Shown: positions 1 through 7,824 of the stretch, piece after piece | Position numbering within the stretch: position 1 is the first letter of the stretch | How the letters are laid out: each line of letters opens with the position of its first letter | Source of the DNA: Bacillota bacterium | GTDB lineage: Bacteria; Bacillota; Clostridia; Christensenellales; CAG-138 | Direction: 5' to 3' | Length of the DNA: 64,000 bases | NCBI GenBank assembly: GCA_023390655.1 | Contig: JAEWCL010000027.1 | Span: 96,789-160,788 of the forward strand | Translations under genes and position numbers: made by a program | The notes under the pieces: model-generated | Databases searched by the model: none | Told to the model about the DNA's origin: nothing | Seen by the model: only the letters and a program-made list of their open reading frames with translations

Positions 1-1
1 T

Positions 2-451
2 GTGAAAACCAACATTGCCGCAGCGTCCCATAAAAAATATGAAGAAAAGGGCGTCATCCGGTATAAGCGCATTGAACAGAACGCGCGCCACTATGTGGAT
101 GCCATGCGCATCAAATGCTCCGATCTCAAACAAAAGGTCATGAATCTATCCGGCGGAAACCAGCAAAAGGTGCTGCTCTCCATGTGGCTTTCCAATGATC
201 CCGAGATCATGCTGATTGACGAACCCACGCGCGGCGTTGACGTCGGCGCAAAAGCGGAAATCCACGCGCTGCTACGCGGCATCGTATCCAAGGGGAAATC
301 CGTCATCATCGTTTCGTCCGAGCTGCCGGAGATCCTGGCCTCCTGCGACCGCGTGATGGTTATGCATGAAGGAAAACTCATGGATGTGCTGGAGAACGAC
401 GCGCAGCTTACGGAGGAACGTATCATGCAGTTGGCGTCCGGTCTTAATTGA
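2..451 (+). CDS. Sugar ABC transporter ATP-binding protein, C-terminal part (RbsA/MglA type)
   Basis: This is the C-terminal nucleotide-binding half of a tandem-NBD ATPase that energises CUT2-type import of monosaccharides (ribose, galactose, rhamnose and relatives). The reading frame is open at the window edge, so the true start lies upstream and the first GTG is only an apparent start. Visible motifs are the ABC signature LSGGNQQK at about residues 49-56, the Walker B segment IMLIDEPTRGVD, and an H-loop region whose histidine is replaced by SSEL, as is usual in the second NBD of RbsA/MglA proteins. The gene for a sugar-binding lipoprotein follows 53 bases later. No permease gene lies between them, so the membrane subunit is probably upstream of the window. 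Confidence 0.9.
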   Translation: MKTNIAAASHKKYEEKGVIRYKRIEQNARHYVDAMRIKCSDLKQKVMNLSGGNQQKVLLSMWLSNDPEIMLIDEPTRGVDVGAKAEIHALLRGIVSKGKSVIIVSSELPEILASCDRVMVMHEGKLMDVLENDAQLTEERIMQLASGLN

Positions 452-504
452 TTTGCATTCCCAATAGGGAAGTAGATAAAAAAAACGACATGGAGGAACG
501 TAAC

Positions 505-1551
505 ATGAAGAAACTTTCAATGGTAGTCGTTATCATGCTGTTGCTTGGCACCCTGCTTTCTGCGTGTGCCGCGCCGCAGGCTGCGCCCCAGCCGGCGCAG
601 GCTCCCGCCGAGGCGAGCCAGGCGCTCCCCGGTGAAGGCGAAGTGTATTGCGTGATTGGTTCCCTGTTCCAGTTGGAGTTCTTTGACGCGCTCAAAGGCG
701 GCGTAAGCGACGCCGCCAAAGAAATCGGCGCTACCTGGTATTATGCCGGCCCGCAGGAATTCGTGCCCGACCAGATTTCCCAGGCGATCGACCAGGCCGT
801 AGCAAACAAAGTCACCGGTATTATCCTCCATGGCCAGGCGGTGGAAACAGCTGCCGCAGTCAACAATGCGATCGCGGCGGGCGTGCCCGTCATCTGCGTC
901 AACACGGATATTCCGTCCGACAGGCTTTCCTTCCTCGGCTGCAACCCCTACAATGCAGGCTACGACATGGGCAAGCATATGGCAAAGCTGATTGAAGGCA
1001 AAAGCGGCACGGTTTTAATCTCCTCTGCAATCAGCGCAGGGCAGCCTTCTGCGCTTGACAATCTCAAGGGCTCAAAGGATGCACTTGCAGAGCTCGCACC
1101 CAATGTCAAAGTTGTGGAAGTGGACGACACCGCGGACGCCAACATCGCCGCCACCAACATCGGCGCGGCGCTGCAGGCCAATCCCGACGTGATCGGTATC
1201 ATCGGCCAGCAGGCGTATACGGCGGTTGGCGCTACCACCGCTGTGCGCGAAGCGGGACTTACCGGCAAGATCCAGATCATAGGCCGCGACCGTGACGCCG
1301 CTACCCTTGAACTGATCAAGAGCGGGGAACTGGCGGCTTCTTATGCCCAGAACTCTTACGTGGAAGGCTACATTGCCCTGAAGTGGCTCAATGAATATGT
1401 GGATGGCAAGCTGAAGGTCATCAACGATTATCTCGGCGGCGGCGTAAATCCCCTGCCCCCCACGGTGGACTCCGGTTCTGTCGTCATCACCAAGGAAAAC
1501 GCGGACCAGTTTGCAGAAAAGTACACCTACGAAGTAACGGCAAAGAACTAA
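505..1551 (+). CDS. Sugar-binding lipoprotein of a CUT2 ABC transporter
   Basis: Type I periplasmic-binding-fold protein (RbsB/LsrB/RhaS group) that captures a sugar outside the cell and hands it to the ABC importer. The start at 505 gives a classic lipoprotein signal: basic MKK, hydrophobic core, and lipobox LLSAC with Cys21. It is preceded by GGAGG at 492-496. In-frame starts further upstream would spoil the signal. After an Ala/Pro/Gln-rich linker come the expected motifs: QLEFFDALKGGVSDAAKEIG near the N-terminus, GIILHGQA and PVICVNTDIPS in the first lobe, and GIIGQQAYTAVGA in the second. It lies directly downstream of the ATPase gene. The exact sugar cannot be read from the sequence. The neighbouring isomerase points to an aldose. 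Confidence 0.9.
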   Translation: MKKLSMVVVIMLLLGTLLSACAAPQAAPQPAQAPAEASQALPGEGEVYCVIGSLFQLEFFDALKGGVSDAAKEIGATWYYAGPQEFVPDQISQAIDQAVANKVTGIILHGQAVETAAAVNNAIAAGVPVICVNTDIPSDRLSFLGCNPYNAGYDMGKHMAKLIEGKSGTVLISSAISAGQPSALDNLKGSKDALAELAPNVKVVEVDDTADANIAATNIGAALQANPDVIGIIGQQAYTAVGATTAVREAGLTGKIQIIGRDRDAATLELIKSGELAASYAQNSYVEGYIALKWLNEYVDGKLKVINDYLGGGVNPLPPTVDSGSVVITKENADQFAEKYTYEVTAKN

Positions 1552-1592
1552 ATTCCTCCCATTAAAACGTATCAGCAACTGTATTAGGCGTA

Positions 1593-1620
1593 CTCTGCCG
1601 GAGGGAACGCTCCGGCAGAG
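1593..1620 (+). promoter_or_regulatory. Intercistronic hairpin after the binding-protein gene
   Basis: A perfect 11-bp inverted repeat (CTCTGCCGGAG / CTCCGGCAGAG, 6-nt loop) sits between the binding-protein stop and the isomerase start. There is no T-tract, so it is more likely a partial terminator or 3'-end mRNA stabiliser that keeps binding-protein transcript levels above those of downstream genes. That arrangement is common in sugar ABC operons. Confidence 0.55.
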
Positions 1621-1642
1621 CCTGTCTTAAGAAAGGAATCAG

Positions 1643-3031
1643 ATGAGTAAGATCGGATTGCTTCCGCTGTATCTTGCGCTTTACGATGAAACATGCGCGT
1701 TCATGCGCCCCAAAATTGAAAATTTCCGCGATACCATTGTAAACCAGCTGGAAAATCGCGGGCTTGATATGGTTTGTGCACCAATCTGCAGGGTGCGGGA
1801 GGAATTTGCAGCAGCAATCAGGATGCTTGAAGAGGAAGGCGTCTGCGCGATCGTGACGCTGCACCTTGCCTATTCTCCTTCTCTTGAATGTATTGATGCA
1901 CTCACCCAGACCCAGTTGCCGCTGTTGGTGCTTGATACAACCGAAAGCTACGCGTTTGACGCCACGGTAGATGCGGATGAGATCATGTACAACCACGGCA
2001 TCCACGGCGTGCAGGATATGTGCAATCTTTTGCTGCGCCGCAACAAGGCGTTTGCGGTATTTGCGGGCCATTATGAACATTCGGATGTATTGGACCGTGT
2101 AGCCAGCCATTGCCGCGGCATACAGATTGCGTCCGCATTCTGCGGCGCGCGTGTCGGCCTGGTGGGAGAGCCCTTTTACGGCATGGGGGATTTTCACGTT
2201 CCGTTTGAAGAACTCAAAGAGCGCTTTGGAATGTCCGTCGTCGGATATGACATGGAAGCGGCCCGGCAGCGGATTGCCGCTATCACGCCCGCGCAGATTG
2301 CAGCGGAGCGCGCCGCTGATGAGACGGAATTTTTGTGGGACGCCTCCGTTACGGACGAACTGTACCGGCGTACCGCCAGGGTTTGCCTTGCCCTGCGGCA
2401 ATGGATGAAGGAAGAACAATTGACGGCGTTTTCGGTAAACTTCCTTGAGACACAGGGCAGCAATCCCGGCTTGCCGGTGATGCCGTTTACCGAATGCAGC
2501 AAGGCAATGGCCCGGGGAACAGGCTATGCGGGCGAGGGAGATGTGCTCACCGCGGCGTTATGCGGCGCACTTTTGCAATTTTTTCCGCAGACGACGTTTA
2601 CGGAAATGTTCTGCCCGGACTGGAAGGGCGGCAGCGTGTTTCTTTCCCATATGGGGGAGTTCAATTACCGCGTCTGCAGCGAAAAGCCCCGCCTTACCGA
2701 AAAGGCGTTTCCCTTTACCTCCGCGGAAAATCCGACGGTTGCGTATGGAACCTTCCAGCCGGGCCGCGCGGTGTTTGTAAACCTTGCGCCCTGCGGGGAA
2801 GGGGACTATACGCTCATACTGGCCGCAGGAGAAGTGCTCGGCATCAGCAGCGAAAACAAAATGGCGGAAAGCGTGAACGGATGGTTCCGGCCCGAACGCC
2901 CTTTGCCGGAATTCTTAGAACGCTTTTCACGCGCCGGCGGAACGCACCACTCCGTGCTGGTCTATGCGGATTGTCTAAAAGAAATGGCGGCGTTTGCGGC
3001 GGCGATGGAATTTGACTGCGTCGTGATCTGA
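1643..3031 (+). CDS. L-arabinose/L-fucose isomerase-family sugar isomerase
   Basis: Predicted Mn2+-dependent aldose-ketose isomerase of the AraA/FucI superfamily, 462 aa. The start has AAAGGA upstream. The C-terminal half carries recognisable AraA-like active-site segments: MPFTECSKAMARGTGYAGEGD (the ECS...GEGD region), TFTEMFCPDW, LSHMGEFN, and GGTHHSVLVY near the end. These supply the two Glu and two His expected to bind the metal. The N-terminal region (LPLYLALYDETCAFMRP) is typical of the diverged clostridial subfamily rather than canonical AraA. It follows the ABC transporter genes and precedes YjbQ and triosephosphate-isomerase-like genes. The inferred role is conversion of the imported aldose to a ketose, with substrate unknown. 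No sugar kinase is visible downstream. Confidence 0.8.
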   Translation: MSKIGLLPLYLALYDETCAFMRPKIENFRDTIVNQLENRGLDMVCAPICRVREEFAAAIRMLEEEGVCAIVTLHLAYSPSLECIDALTQTQLPLLVLDTTESYAFDATVDADEIMYNHGIHGVQDMCNLLLRRNKAFAVFAGHYEHSDVLDRVASHCRGIQIASAFCGARVGLVGEPFYGMGDFHVPFEELKERFGMSVVGYDMEAARQRIAAITPAQIAAERAADETEFLWDASVTDELYRRTARVCLALRQWMKEEQLTAFSVNFLETQGSNPGLPVMPFTECSKAMARGTGYAGEGDVLTAALCGALLQFFPQTTFTEMFCPDWKGGSVFLSHMGEFNYRVCSEKPRLTEKAFPFTSAENPTVAYGTFQPGRAVFVNLAPCGEGDYTLILAAGEVLGISSENKMAESVNGWFRPERPLPEFLERFSRAGGTHHSVLVYADCLKEMAAFAAAMEFDCVVI

Positions 3032-3059
3032 GATTGAAAAAATTGCTTAGGAGGATCGT

Positions 3060-3680
3060 ATGGAATTTAAAGTCTTTCAAAAAGAGCTGGAGCTGCAGTC
3101 TCGGGGCTGGATCCCCACCTTCCATGATGTAACCAAAGAGGTGCTCGATATTGTCGCCGCATCCGGCGTCAAAAACGGTACGTGCTGCATCGCCTCGCAT
3201 CACACCACCTGCTCGGTCATGATACAGGAATGCTCTCACGATCTGGATTCGTTTGACCTTGAATATCTCCAGCACGATTTATTGGATATCATGCGCAAGA
3301 TGGTCCCCGATTTTGCGGAGGAGCATCAGTACCGCCATCCCGGCCCGATTCATGCCCAGTTTGGCCGTTACGTCAATGAACCCGGCAATTTCACCAGCAT
3401 GAACACCGACGGGCACCTGCGCAGCGTATTCTTTGGGCGCAGCGAAACCATGACCATCAAGGACGGCGTGCTTGACGGCGGCGAGTTTGCCCACGTTTAT
3501 TTTATAGACTGGGATCATGTGCGCGCCCGCCACCGCCAGCTGAATATTACCGTGATGGGCACGACGGAGGACGTGGGCGACCGGAAGTGGAACAACGGCG
3601 AAACCATCAACACCCTGCGCAAATTCACGGAAGCGGAACAAGCGTATATGCAGGAGTTTGACTTACAGTTGAAACGCTAA
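3060..3680 (+). CDS. YjbQ family protein (UPF0047), copy 1
   Basis: 206-aa member of the YjbQ/UPF0047 family, often annotated as secondary thiamine-phosphate synthase because E. coli YjbQ has weak activity of that kind. The physiological role in sugar operons is not established. The family core is clear: GTCCIASHHTTCSVMIQE (the His-His-Thr cluster), HPGP, NTDGHLRSVFFGRSE and GEFAHVYFIDWD. At 206 aa it is longer than the usual 130-165 aa, because of an insertion with PDFAEEHQYRHPGPIHAQFG and a C-terminal tail. The start at 3060 has a strong GGAGG. A second copy lies just beyond the next gene, so both probably act in the same pathway. Confidence 0.85.
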   Translation: MEFKVFQKELELQSRGWIPTFHDVTKEVLDIVAASGVKNGTCCIASHHTTCSVMIQECSHDLDSFDLEYLQHDLLDIMRKMVPDFAEEHQYRHPGPIHAQFGRYVNEPGNFTSMNTDGHLRSVFFGRSETMTIKDGVLDGGEFAHVYFIDWDHVRARHRQLNITVMGTTEDVGDRKWNNGETINTLRKFTEAEQAYMQEFDLQLKR

Positions 3681-3708
3681 CTGGCGCGAAATTTGAAAGG
3701 CAGTATGC

Positions 3709-4419
3709 ATGAGTAAAGTGAAAATCAGGACGCCGTTTTTTGAGACGAGCGTGAAGAACTATATCTACGGGGACGCGGTGCTGGAATTCGCCAAGGCGGC
3801 GGACCGGGCGGCGGTCGAATACGATGTGGACGTCCTGTTCATCTCCCCGTATACGGAAATCCGCAGAATTCGGGAAAACTGCCCGCATTTGATTTTGTTG
3901 GCGCCCTATATGGATACGCTCCGCCCGGGACGCGGCATGGCGGATGTATTGCCCGAAGCGCTCAAAGCGGCGGGCGCGCAGGGCGTGGTGATCAACCATT
4001 GCGAGCGCCCGATGACGCTTTCCGCCATCAAACAGACCATTGACCGCGCAAACGAGCTTGATATGCTTTCGTTTGTATGCGCGGATACGGTGGAAGAGGC
4101 GATGGCAATCGCGCAGCTGCACCCGGATATCATCAACCCGGAGCCAACGGAGCTCATTGGCAGCGGCAACGCGAGCGACATGCGCTATGTCATGGAAGCC
4201 ATACAGGCGGTAAAATCTATCGATAAGAACATCATGGTCGAGCAGGCGGCGGGCATTACGACCGCGCAGCAGATATACGACTTTATCATGGCGGGCTCGG
4301 AAGCGGCAGGCTCGGCGAGCGGCATCTTAAAATCTCCCGATCCGCTTGTGCTTCTTTCTGAGATGGTCAGCTATGTGAAAAAAGCGCGCGAGGATCTCAT
4401 TAAACTGGGACGGCTATAG
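3709..4419 (+). CDS. Triosephosphate isomerase-like TIM-barrel protein
   Basis: 236-aa member of the TpiA superfamily, of the type found in sugar catabolic operons rather than the glycolytic enzyme. Motifs seen are the N-terminal RTPFFETSVKNYIYG with a candidate catalytic Lys, GVVINHCERPMTL (His and Glu of the TIM signature, in an archaeal-like form), IINPEPTELIGSG around the catalytic Glu, and a C-terminal phosphate-binding-like AGSASGILKS. GAAAGG precedes the ATG. It is sandwiched between two YjbQ genes and follows an aldose isomerase gene. Inferred role: isomerisation of a phosphorylated sugar intermediate. Known relatives isomerise triose or tetrulose phosphates. The true substrate is unknown. 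Confidence 0.8.
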   Translation: MSKVKIRTPFFETSVKNYIYGDAVLEFAKAADRAAVEYDVDVLFISPYTEIRRIRENCPHLILLAPYMDTLRPGRGMADVLPEALKAAGAQGVVINHCERPMTLSAIKQTIDRANELDMLSFVCADTVEEAMAIAQLHPDIINPEPTELIGSGNASDMRYVMEAIQAVKSIDKNIMVEQAAGITTAQQIYDFIMAGSEAAGSASGILKSPDPLVLLSEMVSYVKKAREDLIKLGRL

Positions 4420-4432
4420 ATAGGGGGAGAAC

Positions 4433-4927
4433 ATGGTATTTAGAGAAGCATTTCAGGTACAATCCAACGATAAAATGCCCACGTTTCATAATGTGACGGA
4501 GAGTACCAATGCGATCATTGCGCGTTCCGGCATCAAAGACGGCATTGTTGTGGTCTATTCCCACCATACGACCTGCTGCGTCATCACGCAGGAGGCGGCG
4601 TTTGACCTATCCATGACCGGGCTTGAAACGCTGCAGCAGGATTTTGTGGAAGCGTTTGAGAGCTTTATGCCCGTATGCCGGAAAGAAGGCATGTACCTGC
4701 ATCCCGGCCCCAAGGCGATTGCCTTTGCCGAGGAGCATGGCGAGGACGCGCGCGGCTGCCACAATACGGATGCCCACCTGCGTTCCGCATTGGTCGGCAG
4801 AAGCGAAACGATCGTATTGATCGACGGGAAAATGGATCTTGGAGAATTCGGGTTTGTTTACTTTATCGATTTTGACCAGACCCGTGCAAGGAAGAGAACC
4901 GTACAGGTGCAGATTATCGGTGAATAG
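4433..4927 (+). CDS. YjbQ family protein (UPF0047), copy 2
   Basis: 164-aa YjbQ/UPF0047 protein, closer to usual family length than the copy upstream. It has GIVVVYSHHTTCCVITQEA, HPGP, NTDAHLRSALVGRSETIV and GEFGFVYFIDFDQTRARKR. It begins 13 bases after the TIM-like gene with GGGGGAGA as ribosome binding site, so it is translationally linked. It shares the His cluster and the LRS...GRSE segment with copy 1 but differs elsewhere, indicating an old duplication and perhaps a heteromeric or sequential function. It is the last gene of the operon, followed by a hairpin and a convergent gene. Confidence 0.85.
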   Translation: MVFREAFQVQSNDKMPTFHNVTESTNAIIARSGIKDGIVVVYSHHTTCCVITQEAAFDLSMTGLETLQQDFVEAFESFMPVCRKEGMYLHPGPKAIAFAEEHGEDARGCHNTDAHLRSALVGRSETIVLIDGKMDLGEFGFVYFIDFDQTRARKRTVQVQIIGE

Positions 4928-4938
4928 AGCACTTTAAG

Positions 4939-4963
4939 GCCAAGGGCCAATGAGGCCCTTGGC
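4939..4963. terminator. Hairpin between convergent genes
   Basis: GCCAAGGGCC / GGCCCTTGGC, 10-bp perfect stem with a 5-nt loop, between the YjbQ gene (+) and the ligase gene (-). There is no clear T-tract on the plus side, so it may be a weak or Rho-assisted end. Confidence 0.5.
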
Positions 4964-5000
4964 AGATTAAATTGGAATTTATCAAAATACCCTCGCTTGT

Positions 5001-7442
5001 TCATTTGAGCGTCTGCGTGTTCTCACAAAAATCTTTCCAAGGGTCATTGCCGTTAATTCGTAAAAGCGCATCCGCCATCGTGATGCCATCGGGCGCGACC
5101 GTATTGAGTTCGTCCCACGTGATAGGCATGGACACCCTGGCCCCCTTTCTCGCTCTTATGGAGTAGGGGGCAATGCTGGTAGCGCCTCTGCCGTTCCGAA
5201 TCCAGTCGATGAAGATCTTGCCTTTACGCTTCGCCTTTCTGACGTTGCTCGTATACCGGTCGGGCCACTTCTGCTCCATCACTTCAGCAACGTTCCTTGC
5301 GAAATCGTGAAACGCGTCCCATGACGCGGCAGGCGTTAAAGGGACGATCACGTGATATCCTTTGCCGCCGCTGGTCTTGAGATAAGAGTTGAGAGAAAGC
5401 TCGGCAAGTATGCTTTTCATGTCCAGCACGCCCCGGCGTATGGTAGCCAAATCCATTCCTTCGTCGGGATCAAGGTCAAACACCATCATATCAGGCTGCT
5501 CAAGCGTATTCACACGGCTTCCCCAGATATGAAATTCCAGCGTGCCCATCTGTGCTTCGGACAGCAGACCTAATTCGTTTTCAATATAAAAGTAATCTTC
5601 CGTTTCCCCGTCGCTGTTGGAAATCGGCATTGTGACGATGCCTTTGCTGTCCGGACCCGGATGCTTTTTATAGAAGCATGCCTGTGATACGCCCTTGGGG
5701 CAGCGCACAATACTGAGTATCCTATGGCCCACATACGGCAGCATCCGCTCCGATACCGTTGCATAATAGCGAATTACATCCGCTTTGGTGATTTCAGGAT
5801 CGTCAAATAGCACCTTATCCGGGTTGGTAATCTTTACTCCTTTGATGATCATGCTGTTGGCGTTCGTGCCCATTTGTGCCTCCATTTCTTTGGCGGATGC
5901 TTGCGGCGGTTTCTCACCATCTGCTTTTTCCCTTTTTATATCTCCGGGCTCCTTATCCGTGCGCAGGCCCTTATAGCTGGCTTGCCTTAATAGATTATCC
6001 CCGGTCCATTCCGCAAACTTGATTTCCGCGGCCAATGCAGGTTCAAGCCAGGTGATTTTCTCATTTGATTTGGGCTTTGGCGCGGATTTGAAAGGAGGTT
6101 CCATCCTCTTTAAGCCTTCAAATTTTTTCTCAAGCGCTCTCATATCGGAATTGCTTAGGCCTGTGCCGGCGCGTCCGGCATAAATAAGCTCCTTCCCTTC
6201 ATAGACGCCAAGGAGAAGCGAGCTTATCCCGCTTGTTTTTTTATCCGAAAGCGTATATCCGCCAATGACAAATTCCTGCCTGTTATCGCATTTTAACTTG
6301 ATCCAGTCACCGTTTCTTGTCCCGCTATAAGTGGAAGCGGCCTTTTTGCCTATGACCCCTTCTGCGCCCGCTTCACAGGCAGCAACGAGACTTTCTTTTC
6401 CTCTTCCTCTGACATGACGGCTGTAATGGAGATGTTTTGGAGCGTCCTTCATGAGGGCTTCCAGCTGTTCCTTTCTGTCAATCAGGCGGCTTTGCCGGAG
6501 GTCTTTGCCGTCCAGTGCGAGAAGGTCGAATAGGATATAGGTCAAATTTTGGGCCGCAGGGTTTTTCATATAGTTCTGCAGGGCCTGAAAATCCGTATTG
6601 CCTGCCGCGTCCGTGACGACCATTTCACCGTCGAGAACCATCGCCCTTCCGGCGGCAAGATCAATAAGGGCACTGGCAACGTCACGAAACCGCTTTGTAT
6701 AGTCCTGGCCGTTTCGGGTGAGGAGCCTGACGCTGTTGCTTTCGATAAACGCAAGAATTCTATAGCCGTCGTATTTGAGTTCATAAAGCCAATCCTCGCC
6801 CAAAGGAATCGTGCTTACCAATTTGGCGAGCTGCACATCGGCCTTGCTAAAGGGAGTTTGGGTGATTGTTTCGTCTTTCCCCGCCTCAATTTCCAGCATG
6901 GTGCGTCCGGTTCTCACACTGGTCGTGAATTCGGAAATCCCGTCGTCTGGCTTTACGTACTCGTCTTTTTCCTTGAGCAGAAGCCAGTTTTCCTTCGTTT
7001 CGCCCGCTTTCGCTTTCAGACGTACCAAGGCCCATTTTCCTTTGAGCCTTCTTCCGTTGAGAGCAAACTTGAGCACTCCTTCGGAAAGCCCCTGCTCCAC
7101 ATCCGTATAGGGCTCCCACCAGCCTTCATCCCAAAGCATGACGATTCCGCCGCCATACTCCCCCTTGGGAATGGTACCTTCAAAGTTCCTGTATTCCAGG
7201 GGATGCTCCTCCACCTGTACGGACAGCCGTTTATCACGGGTATTGTAGGAAGGTCCCTTGGGAATCGCCCAGCTCAAAAGAACTCCGTCCCATTCCAGAC
7301 GCAAATCGTAGTGATCGTTACGGGCCAAGTGGTGCTGCACAACAAAGCGCAGGCCCTCCTCGGAGTGTTCCGTGCCGCCCTCGGGTTCCAGCGTCCGTTC
7401 GAAATTCCGTTTCTGGTTGTATTCGGTGAGCTTTGCCGCCAT
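5001..7442 (-). CDS. ligD: ATP-dependent DNA ligase D, PE-LIG-POL
   Basis: 813-aa multifunctional end-joining enzyme of bacterial NHEJ. Domain order is readable. Residues about 20-160 are the 3'-phosphoesterase (VVQHHLARNDHYDLRLEWDG with metal-binding His and Asp; VEEHPLEY). Residues about 195-500 are the adenylating ligase, with the lysine motif ELKYDG (Lys223), DGEMV and IKLKCDNRQEFVIGGYT. Residues about 535-805 are the primase-like polymerase (NPDKVLFDD, FDLDPDEG catalytic Asp pair, GGKGYHVIVPL). This PE-LIG-POL order resembles Pseudomonas LigD and not the Bacillus LIG-POL form. No Ku gene is present in this window. A TATAAT sits only a few bases upstream of the ATG (7446-7451), and AAAGGA is further away than usual, so initiation could be leaderless or weak. 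Confidence 0.93.
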   Translation of the reverse strand: MAAKLTEYNQKRNFERTLEPEGGTEHSEEGLRFVVQHHLARNDHYDLRLEWDGVLLSWAIPKGPSYNTRDKRLSVQVEEHPLEYRNFEGTIPKGEYGGGIVMLWDEGWWEPYTDVEQGLSEGVLKFALNGRRLKGKWALVRLKAKAGETKENWLLLKEKDEYVKPDDGISEFTTSVRTGRTMLEIEAGKDETITQTPFSKADVQLAKLVSTIPLGEDWLYELKYDGYRILAFIESNSVRLLTRNGQDYTKRFRDVASALIDLAAGRAMVLDGEMVVTDAAGNTDFQALQNYMKNPAAQNLTYILFDLLALDGKDLRQSRLIDRKEQLEALMKDAPKHLHYSRHVRGRGKESLVAACEAGAEGVIGKKAASTYSGTRNGDWIKLKCDNRQEFVIGGYTLSDKKTSGISSLLLGVYEGKELIYAGRAGTGLSNSDMRALEKKFEGLKRMEPPFKSAPKPKSNEKITWLEPALAAEIKFAEWTGDNLLRQASYKGLRTDKEPGDIKREKADGEKPPQASAKEMEAQMGTNANSMIIKGVKITNPDKVLFDDPEITKADVIRYYATVSERMLPYVGHRILSIVRCPKGVSQACFYKKHPGPDSKGIVTMPISNSDGETEDYFYIENELGLLSEAQMGTLEFHIWGSRVNTLEQPDMMVFDLDPDEGMDLATIRRGVLDMKSILAELSLNSYLKTSGGKGYHVIVPLTPAASWDAFHDFARNVAEVMEQKWPDRYTSNVRKAKRKGKIFIDWIRNGRGATSIAPYSIRARKGARVSMPITWDELNTVAPDGITMADALLRINGNDPWKDFCENTQTLK

Positions 7443-7765
7443 AGAATTATACCGTTTCCTTTTTCGCCTTTTCTAAGCCAGCCATTGTGAAGGATGCCTT
7501 TGGGAGTAGTGTTTCCGATTGATTTCTGAATATCCGGTGTTCGCCCTGCATGAGGAAACATATCGGCTCCAGATGCAGGGAAGATGCCAGCACGCAGTTT
7601 TGTATCATACGCATACGAATCATTCAATTAGAATTATTGGTCCAACGCTACTGTCACTGAAGCGCAACAAAATATTCCCAGATGAGCTGTTCTGAGGTCG
7701 AGCCCTGCCGGAGCATCCGCTACGCCCGCGCTTCCGGCAACCCCGGAGGCGTAGGGAATGCACAT
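7443..7765. other. Intergenic region without a gene
   Basis: Between the ABC-F gene and the ligase gene (both minus strand). I see no convincing coding frame. Apart from the TATAAT next to the ligase start and the terminator at its right edge, nothing is recognised. Confidence 0.5.
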
Positions 7766-7797
7766 GAAAAATGGGATAGCAGTACTTGCTATCCCAT
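7766..7797 (-). terminator. Terminator of the ABC-F gene
   Basis: 11-bp perfect stem (ATGGGATAGCA / TGCTATCCCAT, 5-nt loop), followed on the minus strand by TTTTC. It lies just downstream of the ABC-F stop codon, as expected for an intrinsic terminator. Confidence 0.75.
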
Positions 7798-7824
7798 TCC
7801 ATTCATCCACAATTAGTATCATAC

